From positions 95,225 to 159,224 of the forward strand of contig KV908525.1 of NCBI GenBank assembly GCA_002005505.1: a stretch of 64,000 nt of DNA. The letters are read 5' to 3'. The notes beneath the pieces were generated by a model. That model did not search any database. It saw nothing but the letters and a program-made list of their open reading frames with translations, and was not told where the DNA came from. Source of the DNA: Botryococcus braunii (taxonomy: Eukaryota > Chlorophyta > Trebouxiophyceae). Shown in pieces: positions 11,686 through 19,883 of this stretch (position 1 is its first letter; each line of letters starts with the position of its first letter). The translations under genes were made by a program, and so were the position numbers.

Positions 11686-13102
11686 TCCTTGCAGCCAACA
11701 ACACCTGGTCCCCCACCTTGAAAGGGTGGTCTCGTCTCTTTCTATCTGCATAAGATTTCTGCCGTTGCTGTGCAGAGGCAAGATTAGATTTGGCACTCTT
11801 TAAGGCAGTCTGCAGCCCCTCAACCCATTCAGAAACGGCAGGATTCACAGATTGTGCGGGAACAGCAGAAGACAAGGGAGTAAGGGGATGGCGCCCATGA
11901 TTCAGGAAGAAGGGTGTCTGCAGTGTTGAAGCCTGAAGTGAGTTATTATATGCAAACTCCACCATACTCAAATACTTGTACCAGTCATCCTGCCTGGGAC
12001 CCACAAACCCTCTCAGCATGTCTTCCATGGTCCTGTTCATTCTCTCAGTCTGCCCATCCGTCTGAGGGTGGTAAGCAGTAGACATAGCAATCTCAGTACC
12101 CAATATTTTCACAAAGGCCTTCCAAAAATGGCTAGTGAACCTTGGATCTCTATCACTCACAATGGAGGTAGGCATTCCAAATCTCACAAAGACCCTGTTA
12201 ACAAACAGTTGTGCAAGTTGAGGTGCAGTGATGGTTTTAGTGCATGCAGCCAAGACACACAACTTAGAAAACCTATCAACAAATACCACAATAGAGTCAA
12301 AACCACAGCAGACAGGTAAATCAGTCACTAAGTCAAGGGAAATGCTCTGCCAAGGTCCATCCGGAATAGGCAGTGGCTGAAGTAGACCATAAGGTACGGC
12401 TCCAGTCCCCTTAGTGCGCTGGCAGGTGTCACAAGACCTGCAAAAGTCCCTGACTGATGAGCTGAGACGTGGCCACCAAAATTCCCTGCACACTAATTCA
12501 TACATCTTGTTAATCCCAAGATGGCCAGAAAAGGAGGTGGCATGACACTCTCTCAGTACCTTCTCTCGCAATGCATCAGGGACATACACTCTACCTGACT
12601 GCCCCGAATAAGGTACAGTGTCTCTCATCACCAAAACACCTTCTTCCACAAGTTTAGCAACTGTGGGATCAGAAACACACAGCAAAGCAATTTCTGATAG
12701 GAGGGACGAGACAGAAACAGAGGAGACATGCATTATTGCCAAATCAACACGCCTAGACAAAGCATCTGCAACAACATTGTCAGTGCCCTTCACATATTTA
12801 ATATCAGGCATGAATCTCATGATTTCAGTAAGCCATCTTTCCTGCCTACTAGTCCTAACAGGAGCACTCAATAAATACTCAAGTGCTTGCTGGTCAGTGT
12901 GTACAGTAAACTTAGCACCCAGCAACAAATGCTTCCATTTAAGCAAGGCATGAACAAGAGCAAGCAACTCTCTGTCATATGGTGCTAACTTCCTCTCAGG
13001 GGGTTGGAGTTTCCTGGACTCGAAGGCAACGGGCTGCAGTCCCTTTCCTTGATCCTGCTGCAACACAGCACCAACAGCAAAACCTGAGGCATCTACATGC
13101 AC
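11686..13102 (-). CDS. B1 RNase H and integrase
   Basis: Starts in RNase H (HVDASGFAVGAVLQQDQ, later HTDQQALEYLL and VKGTDNVVADALSRR). It continues into the integrase with the zinc-binding CDTCQRTKG and the DDE core (ISLDLVTDLP, VSDRDPRFTSHFW, YHPQTDGQTERMNR). The frame breaks against RT just upstream (near 13118) by a 1-nt shift, and breaks again at the T6 run 11681-11686 before the chromodomain. Confidence 0.93.
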
Positions 13103-13121
13103 AACAAAAGGTTTATCTAAA

Positions 13122-14141
13122 TCAAGCCATCAAAAGGCGAGGAGGAGTAGAAACAAGATCTTTCAATGCTACAAAGGCTTCCCGCTGGGGTCCCTCCCAG
13201 GTCCAAGGCACATCCTTTTTGAGCAACTCAGTAAGAGGATAGGCAACATCTGCAAAACGGTTCATAAAAGTATCATAATATTGAGTAAGACCTAGAAACC
13301 CTCTCAACTGTGACACATTCAAAGGAGTGGGCCAATCTTGAATGGCTACAACCTTCCTAGGATCCACCATAATCCCATGAGGTGTCAACAGGTGTCCAAG
13401 GTATTCCACCTGCTTAGCAACAAAATCACACTTAGACCTTTTGCAATAAAATTTATGTTCCCTGAGCACTGACAAGACTGTCCTCAAATGCTCCATATGC
13501 TCTGCAACAGATTTAGAATATATGAGGATATCGTCTAGGTACACCAGCACAAATCTATCAAGGAAGGGAGACAAGATAGAGTTCATCACAGACTGAAAGG
13601 TGGCAGGTGCATTGGTTAACCCAAAAGGCATAACAGTGAACTCATAATGACCATAACGGGTTTTAAAAGCAGTCTTTTCTATGCTGTCATCATGCATACG
13701 TATCTGATGATATCCAGAGGCAAGGTCTAGCTTAGAAAATACACAACTTCCATGCAATTGCTCGAACATCTCATCAATCTTAGGAAATGGGTGTTGGGTC
13801 CTAACAGTAATCCTATTCAAGGCCCTGTAGTCAATGCATAAACGCCATCCACCATCCTTTTTGGGAACAAATAAGATGGGTGCACCAAATGGTGATGTCG
13901 ATGGGCGGATGAACCCCCTCTCAAGGAGCTCCTGCAACTGTGCACGTAGCTCAGCAAGCTGGGCTCCAGACAGTGGATATATGCGGGAGGCTGGAGGAGT
14001 TGCGTCCGGCTCCAATCTGATGTGGTGGTCTCCAGCACGAGAAGGAGGGAGGCCTTCAGGAAGTCCAGACAGTACATCCTTAAATTTCCTGCAAAAGCTG
14101 CTCCAACTCTGGCACATTGTATGCATCAGTATCTGAAACAT
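13122..14141 (-). CDS. B1 reverse transcriptase
   Basis: Gypsy-type RT of about 340 codons. Visible motifs are LQELLERGFIRPSTSPFGAP, LCIDYRALNRITV, FSKLDLASGYHQIRM, MPFGLTNAPATFQ and the catalytic VYLDDILIYS, then the thumb and connection (GFLGLTQYYDTFMNRFADVAYPLTELL). It overlaps the protease frame at 14080-14141 in a different phase. The frame ends at a shift just before RNase H. Confidence 0.93.
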   Translation of the reverse strand: MFQILMHTMCQSWSSFCRKFKDVLSGLPEGLPPSRAGDHHIRLEPDATPPASRIYPLSGAQLAELRAQLQELLERGFIRPSTSPFGAPILFVPKKDGGWRLCIDYRALNRITVRTQHPFPKIDEMFEQLHGSCVFSKLDLASGYHQIRMHDDSIEKTAFKTRYGHYEFTVMPFGLTNAPATFQSVMNSILSPFLDRFVLVYLDDILIYSKSVAEHMEHLRTVLSVLREHKFYCKRSKCDFVAKQVEYLGHLLTPHGIMVDPRKVVAIQDWPTPLNVSQLRGFLGLTQYYDTFMNRFADVAYPLTELLKKDVPWTWEGPQREAFVALKDLVSTPPRLLMA

Positions 14142-14874
14142 TGTCAGTCACTGCATTCAGTTGAATAATGTACACTGATTCACCCAACTTCACCATCTCT
14201 TCCACTTCCATGGATGAGATCACATACCCAGGCATGCCTGACCTCTGACACCCCAAAAGTACATGTGTTTTATTAGCATGAACCAAAGACACAGCATTCA
14301 ATTTCCAATTCACACTTAGGTTAAAAGCAGTTAACCAAGGTTTGCCCAAGACAAGATCATAGTAGGTCAACTCAGTAGGGAGGCAGGTGACTCCAAAACC
14401 CAAGGTCCCAACAGTCAGGTCAGTTGACACACTATGTCCTACCACAGATGTCCTACCATCAGCCACTCTCACAGTAACATGTGAACTCAAAGGCACAGTG
14501 GGAAGGGCAAGCTCCTGCACAAGTTTATCATCAATAAAATTTGCAGAGGCTCCACTGTCCAACAAAATCCTGACAGGTCTACTAGCAAGAATTCCCTCAA
14601 ACTCTATGCAAGTGGAGGAAAGATCAAGACCATTCACAATGTGTCTACTGTCAAGCTGAACAAAAGAGTCAAAAGAAGTTGCGGGCAGGGGTTTCTCCTT
14701 CACACTGAGACAACCAGTCTGTACCAGGCAACGATATAAGGGCAAGCCTGTATGGGAACTGCAGTGGGGTGAGCTCTTAAATGTGGAAGTAAGACCCAGT
14801 GCATCCAAAACAGAAGCCGAGAGCAATACATCATGAGAGTTGTTGTTGTGTAGTCCCTTCCAGCACCTGTTCAC
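14080..14874 (-). CDS. B1 aspartic protease region
   Basis: A 264-codon ORF with ILLDSGASANFI (DSG catalytic triplet), VRVADG and the closing DLVLGKPWL strand, a retropepsin of the gypsy type. The segment upstream of the protease (about residues 1-90) is not recognisable. No CCHC knuckle lies before it, so the nucleocapsid part of Gag seems lost or replaced. Confidence 0.9.
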   Translation of the reverse strand: MNRCWKGLHNNNSHDVLLSASVLDALGLTSTFKSSPHCSSHTGLPLYRCLVQTGCLSVKEKPLPATSFDSFVQLDSRHIVNGLDLSSTCIEFEGILASRPVRILLDSGASANFIDDKLVQELALPTVPLSSHVTVRVADGRTSVVGHSVSTDLTVGTLGFGVTCLPTELTYYDLVLGKPWLTAFNLSVNWKLNAVSLVHANKTHVLLGCQRSGMPGYVISSMEVEEMVKLGESVYIIQLNAVTDNVSDTDAYNVPELEQLLQEI

Positions 14875-15208
14875 AGTGGCTCAGGCAAGAGAGCACAGTC
14901 AATCTAGTACCTGGCAGTAGCTGTGACACAAGCTGGCTAACAGTACACTCCCTGTTACTACCATCAACAAACAAGACAACATGAGCATCACTAGAAAGAA
15001 GGTGAGGAGCTGCATCTCTCTTATACATGCACACAGGATTGATCAAGTCACTGGCATGGGGGGATGTCTGAAACTCTCTACACAAACCATGCCCATCCAC
15101 AATATGGGACATGAAAGAATGGCAACAACTGTGAAAGAAATCCTGCAGATTACCAAGCCCATACAAAACAGGAATCCCATACTGGGTCACTGAACAGTTG
15201 GCAGACAT
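14831..15208 (-). CDS. B family unrecognised 125-codon ORF
   Basis: An ORF between the gag remnant and the protease, present and open in both B1 and B2 (32830-33207), where one substitution (Ser/Ile) was noticed. It is rich in Cys, His and Ser with no known motif. The two copies are nearly identical in sequence, so open frames alone are weak evidence of coding. It may be the decayed second half of gag. Confidence 0.25.
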   Translation of the reverse strand: MSANCSVTQYGIPVLYGLGNLQDFFHSCCHSFMSHIVDGHGLCREFQTSPHASDLINPVCMYKRDAAPHLLSSDAHVVLFVDGSNRECTVSQLVSQLLPGTRLTVLSCLSHCEQVLEGTTQQQLS

Positions 15209-15286
15209 CTGAAACAGGCCTCACACTGCTGTAACACCAAAGAAGTCCAACAATTCAAGTTTTATTTGATTTGTGAAAGTGATTCC

Positions 15287-15841
15287 TCAACTCAAGGTGT
15301 AATTGGAAGCACGGAAGAACGTCGTAGCCACCTCCACGGACCGAGCGGATGCCAAGCCTACATCGTAGGTCCCCAAAAACATTTCAGTCTGCATAAGCCA
15401 AGGATCCAACATCATTGGATCTCCCTCGAATACAGATGGGTCTGGCAACTTGAGCGAGGGCTTCCCTGAACCTGACGAGGCTGTAGCCGATGCCGGAGTT
15501 GCCGTTGGTATGGGCTGCGGCACGACCACAGGTGCAGGTTGCGCGAGAGAGCACTGAATTAACATCTCAAGTCCCTCTGAAATGCTCTGAGTGGTATCAG
15601 CTGGAGGGGAATGCGACGGAACACTAGATCTTAATGCAACGGCTCCTTCGAGCAGGGCACCGATATCTACCAAACGCCTAAGCATACAACGAGGATCTAC
15701 CCATGAACGATCTACATATACATAAGCAAGAAGATCTATGGATGGATCTGGCTCCGCGATGCCAGGACTAGGTGCACGAGCCCTTGAACCCGAACGAGGA
15801 TGCCGAGACATCACAGTCCGAAAGGAAAAGAAACGCACCAC
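15287..15841 (-). CDS. B1 gag N-terminal part
   Basis: A 184-codon ORF. After a Pro/Ser/Ala-rich linker it enters LKLPDPSVFEGDP and PWLMQTEMFLGTY, the usual start of a gypsy capsid, then stops. The remaining capsid helices and zinc knuckle are absent. A downstream Met (MSRHPRSGS) may be the true start. The same truncated ORF occurs in B2 (33286-33840), so the truncation is a family feature rather than damage to one copy. Confidence 0.75.
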   Translation of the reverse strand: MVRFFSFRTVMSRHPRSGSRARAPSPGIAEPDPSIDLLAYVYVDRSWVDPRCMLRRLVDIGALLEGAVALRSSVPSHSPPADTTQSISEGLEMLIQCSLAQPAPVVVPQPIPTATPASATASSGSGKPSLKLPDPSVFEGDPMMLDPWLMQTEMFLGTYDVGLASARSVEVATTFFRASNYTLS

Positions 15842-15870
15842 GAACGAACGACAAGGAACTAATTCTTGTC

Positions 15871-15881
15871 GCCGATACCAC
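15871..15881 (-). other. B1 primer-binding site
   Basis: Immediately inside the 5' LTR, after a single G, the minus strand reads tggtatcggc. The first seven bases TGGTATC equal the start of the usual initiator-Met primer-binding site (complement of the tRNA 3' end); the rest diverges. B2 has the same sequence next to its LTR. Confidence 0.65.
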
Positions 15882-16145
15882 TGTAGCGTTAACTAAGCGG
15901 AAGAGGTTTTTATGAGACAGTGAGACGTTCGTGGTGTGCAACGAAAGAGTGTTACATGATTGATTCGCAAGCGTACTCTTAAACCCAGGGTGGATTGAAT
16001 TATACTGTACTGCCACAGACGCGTAGTCGGGCAACCGAGCGAACTACTTGAGCGAGGTTGTACTGCGAATCCAGATCACATGGCAAGTCAAAAAAGAGCA
16101 ATGCCAAGGACCATACTAGAGCATTATTCCCTAGGAAATGCTACA
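15882..16145 (-). repeat. B1 LTR (5' LTR on the minus strand)
   Basis: A 264-bp LTR with the same ends as 10277-10537, plus three extra A residues in an A run near 16091. It is followed by the second copy of the ccttc target duplication. Confidence 0.95.
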
Positions 16146-16150
16146 CCTTC

Positions 16151-17982
16151 CAAATTTCGTAACATGTCAACGTATTCAGAGAGAGAGAAAGAATTCCTGT
16201 CTGGTGAAGTGAAGATGTTGCTTGAACTTGGTATCATTAAGCACTCCACTTCCCCTTGGGTCTCTGCACCTGTAATTGTCAAAAAGCACGATAACACCCT
16301 TAGACTGTGTATTGACTTCCGACCACTCAACGCATGTACTGTCTCGGATCCATACCCCTTACCTTTGATTGAAAGCATGCTAAGAAAGATGGCTCCTGCA
16401 AAATATTTCTCTGCCATGGACATTGCTTCTGCATTTTGGCAAGTGCAAATGCATCCGGATCACACGAAATACACTGCATTTGTCACGCATGAAGGCAAAT
16501 ATGAATGGTTGCGTATGCCCTTTGGCCTGAGAAATGCTTCGAGCACCTTTCAACGTCTGATGGATAATGTGCTTGGCTCTGCCCTCTTCTCTCATGCTTA
16601 CTTGGATGACGTACATGTATTTTCTAACACTTGGGAAGATCATGTGAAACACATAAGGGACACCTTTGAAAAGCTTGTTCAACATAAAATTAAGCTGAAA
16701 AGACCAAAGTGCATATTTGGTGCTGAGTACTTGAAGACTTTAGGGCATGTTGTAGGACAAGGTTGCTTGCGCCCTGACCCTGATAATGTTGCAGCTATTC
16801 TAAACCTGCCCCCACCTAGAGATGTTTCAACCACTAGGTCCGTGCTAGGTGCTGCCGGGTATTATCGGGAGTATGTGGAGAACTTTGCAAGGATCACTGA
16901 ACCAATGTCCCGTTTGCTGAAAAAGACTTCTATGTTTAACTGGACACCCGAATGTCAGCTTGCTTTTGAACAAGTGAAACATCGTCTGGCATCTGAGCCA
17001 GTGTTGCGTGCTCCAAACTTTAACTTACCTTTTATTCTTACCACTGATTGGTCAAAGACGGCAATAGGTGCCGTATTGAGCCAACCTGACCCTGTTAAAA
17101 ATGATAATGGTATTCATTTTGATCACCCTGTTGCCTTTGCCTCTAAGACTTTAAAAGATGCAGAGAGAAATTATTCTCCAACTGAGGGTGAGTGTCTTGC
17201 ACTTGTGTGGGCATGTGAGAAATTCCGTCCCTTCTTACATGGTAGGAGATTCATAGCGTACACTGATCATTCACCTTTGCAGTATCTTGACTCAAAAAGG
17301 CACTCCAACAGTAAACTGGAGCGGTGGGCAATAAGGTTGCAAGAATTTGATATAGAGATCAGATACAAAAAGGGTGCTGATAATCTTGTAGCTGACTGCC
17401 TCTCGCGTTGCGTGCATTCAGAGATGTTGCATGTGTGTGCTGTGACCCCCACTTGGCAAACTAACCCCCAAAGGCAAAGTGATTTGGATTCTATACCATG
17501 TGTGATTTGTGGATTCCCTCAAGGAGATGACAACATTGTGCTTTGTGATGGATGTAACCGTTGCTTCCATCTTAGATGTCTTTTCCCTCCTCGTTCAACT
17601 GTTCCGGGAGGATGTTGGTTTTGCCCTGCATGTGATCCCTACTTGGGAAAGGGGGGAGAACTAAAGATTGAGGAGCTCAGGAAGAAGGAAACGCCATTGC
17701 GACACCACAGACATGACCCATACAGGGATCCATTATTTTTAGAATATGTACAGTCGCAGCATAATTTGGATTTATTGGCTGCTCTTCCTCCCAAGCTTGC
17801 AGTAGAATTTAGACGAAGAGGATCTTATTTTACAGTGCACCCATCTATTCCGGATTGGCTCATGGTATTCAAGAAGATCAGAGGTAAGCCACCGCGATGG
17901 TTAGTGTGCCCTCCTGTTGAGTTTCGTTGGGATGTGATTGCAATGATACATGATGTACTTGCACACCCTGGAGTTGCTCAAA
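16151..17982 (+). CDS. Element A pol: RT, RNase H, PHD finger, start of integrase
   Basis: Central pol block between insertions B1 and B2. The open frame also runs back into the B1 LTR to an ATG at 16080, but those residues are not part of A. RT motifs are ELGIIKHSTSPWVSAPV, LCIDFRPLNACTV, FSAMDIASAFWQVQM, MPFGLRNASSTFQ and YLDD at 16599-16610. RNase H follows (TTDWSKTAIGAVLSQP, TEGECLALVWACEKF, YTDHSPLQYL, GADNLVADCLSR). Then comes a complete C4HC3 PHD finger at 17499-17633: CVIC, CDGC, FH, LRC, CPAC. The block ends inside the integrase zinc-binding domain (HDVLAHPGVAQ), where B2 is inserted. A PHD finger between RNase H and integrase is not the usual gypsy layout. Confidence 0.95.
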
Positions 17983-17998
17983 TGTAGCGTTAACTAAG
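17983..17998 (-). repeat. B2 3' LTR remnant at a deletion junction
   Basis: tgtagcgttaactaag, then ggtttgcc of the protease region. The LTR segment gttaactaag and the internal segment gttaaccaag (seen in B1 near 14330) are almost the same, so the deletion probably joined short homologous sequences. Confidence 0.9.
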
Positions 17999-18283
17999 GT
18001 TTGCCTAAGACAAGATCATAGTAGGTCAACTCAGTAGGGAGGCAGGTGACTCCAAAACCCAAGGTCCCAACAGTCAGGTCAGTTGACACACTATGTCCTA
18101 CCACAGATGTCCTACCATCAGCCACTCTCACAGTAACATGTGAACTCAAAGGCACAGTGGGAAGGGCAAGCTCCTGCACAAGTTTATCATCAATAAAATT
18201 TGCAGAGGCTCCACTGTCCAACAAAATCCTGACAGGTCTACTAGCAAGAATTCCCTCAAACTCTATGCAAGTGGAGGAAAGAT
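17999..18283 (-). pseudogene. B2 protease fragment (left of copia C)
   Basis: Minus-strand translation contains ILLDSGASANFI and VRVADG as in B1 and ends at the deletion junction in DLVLGKP. It is continued on the other side of copia C at 32624. It is a fragment with no downstream pol. Confidence 0.9.
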
Positions 18284-18799
18284 TGTTATAATAGTGACAG
18301 AACATTGTGGTGCCTTTCCCTCAGAAGAGTAATAGTGGCCAGATCATCGTCAATTATCAGAGAGAGCAGTTAGTAGAATGAGTAATCAGTGGCAGAACCC
18401 AGGAGTTCTGCCAGAACCAATCTAGACCAATTGCACGTTAATAAGAAAGGATTAGATAATCGGACACGGTTTGCTCGAAAGGCTATATGCTCCTGGCTCG
18501 AAGGATTGAGGCACTTGATTGGGACATCAAAAGCACTTCGGGTGTTTGCTACTTTACTGTTGCCAGTCAAGTCTCCTCACTCACAGACGACACTGCTTGT
18601 TTCTCTACGCACAACAAGAGTGTCGCCGGGCTTAACACCCTCGTGCCGGGACATGCAGGTAAACTGCTGTCAAGACATCATATGAACATGAACAATGGTT
18701 TAGGAAGGGTCTAGATAAGGTACAATAGAAAGGCGTAATTGCTTAGCTCATCGGACATTGGTAATGTAGACTATCAGTAACGTTGTTGATAGGATAGTT
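18284..18799 (+). repeat. C 5' LTR, first part (516 bp)
   Basis: Together with 25816-26027 (212 bp) this makes 728 bp, exactly the length of the 3' LTR at 31891-32618. It contains the first of two copies of an internal 147-bp block (18513-18659). Element D interrupts at tagtt. Confidence 0.97.
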
Positions 18800-19493
18800 T
18801 GTTGAGTTCTGAACATTATTATTGAATGCCTTGTGCTTTAAGTGATCTTCATGTGTGCACTATTAGGATATGGGTCCATTGAGAACATAAGGTACCTTGA
18901 GACACGGCAGATTCTGGACGTTTTCGAACATAAGGTACAATCCTATCTAGATCACACGTTTGTCGGATGAACTCTTAAGGCTGCCCCACCGGAGTGAATA
19001 CCAACTGGTTGTGAAAGATGCTGGGCATCACCAGATGCTAGTCTTGTCCGACAGTTGTGTGTGGCACTCAGCAGACAGTCGTACGGACTGTAGCTGGAGT
19101 AACTTCGTCTATTGACGACCTGTCTGCTTTGTACAGGTACGGTGCGGCAGTGTGTGTTGTATCATTGTTGCTATTGTGAGAGTGAACAAGCTTAGTGTAC
19201 CCTGTAGTCACTCAAACAGATAAGGGACAGTGACTTCAGGGAGTATAGGCATGTACTTGAACGTAGCCGTCTAGAGCCTTATCTAGTGATTGCTTGATCG
19301 GTGCTTGTGTACAAGATAATGATGTAACGTAACTGGTTGTGAAAGATGCTGGGCATCACCAGATGCTAGTCTTGTCCGACAGTTGTGTGTGGCACTCAGC
19401 AGACAGTCGTACGGACTGTAGCTGGAGTAACTTCGTCTATTGACGACCTGTCTGCTTTGTACAGGGAAAGCCGATTGCCCATAACCTTTCACA
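18800..19493 (+). repeat. D 5' LTR
   Basis: 694 bp, beginning tgttgagttctgaac and ending ataacctttcaca. A 135-bp block is present twice inside it (19003-19137 and 19331-19465). The first copy is followed by cag|gtacgg and the second by cag|ggaaag. Confidence 0.97.
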
Positions 19494-19506
19494 GGTTATG
19501 GGCCCA
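19494..19506 (+). other. D primer-binding site, half-tRNA iMet type
   Basis: ggttatgggccca directly follows the 5' LTR. It is complementary to the anticodon arm of eukaryotic initiator tRNA-Met (UGGGCCCAUAACC), not to the tRNA 3' end. Drosophila copia is known to prime from such a 5' half of this tRNA. Element C has the same 13 bases at the same place. Confidence 0.85.
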
Positions 19507-19883
19507 CGCCCTTCCAGCTGAGCCAAGTAAAAGCAGGAGTGAAGGTCGTCTACGGATGGGTCAGACGTAAGCGTCAACAAAGGAGCTCGAGCATGGCGCA
19601 GCGGCGCAAGGGAACTCGAGTGTACCAGGACCATTATCTTACTCACAGTTTACCTTTCTGGGAAATTCATAATTGAAGTTTTAGCTGTGCTTTATCATTC
19701 ATAGACGTTGTCTAGAAGCACTGAGTGAGTCGGGCCGGACTCCGGCGCAAACTTCTGAGGGGAACATATCTGCTACTACTGTGCAAGACTGGCTGGTAAA
19801 TTTCCATGACATGGAGGGAATTGTAGGGTATTGCTGCATTCCAGAAGTTTATGAGTAAGTTTGGCTGGTGAAGTGACAATAGT

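Larger units (their letters stand above)
10277..16145 (-). mobile_element. Element B1: Ty3/gypsy chromovirus inserted in A pol
   Basis: A 5869-bp minus-strand element bounded by LTRs that start TGTAGC and end GCTACA, flanked by the target duplication ccttc (10272-10276 and 16146-16150). Coding order on the minus strand is gag remnant, protease, RT, RNase H, integrase, chromodomain: a chromovirus. Pol carries at least two frameshifts (near 13118 and at the homopolymer 11681-11686) and gag is incomplete, so the copy is probably not autonomous. The two LTRs differ by one 3-nt indel and at least one substitution seen by eye. Confidence 0.95.

Noticed and set aside
11299..15841. Plus-strand ORFs of 80-110 codons within B1, and similar frames antisense to C, D and A pol
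   Set aside because: They are shadows of well-supported pol frames on the other strand.
16080..16150. ATG at 16080 as the start of the element A reverse transcriptase ORF
   Set aside because: It lies inside the B1 LTR. A sequence starts at 16151; the true start of pol is upstream of B1 at 9840. The same holds for the ATG at 34134 in the B2 LTR.
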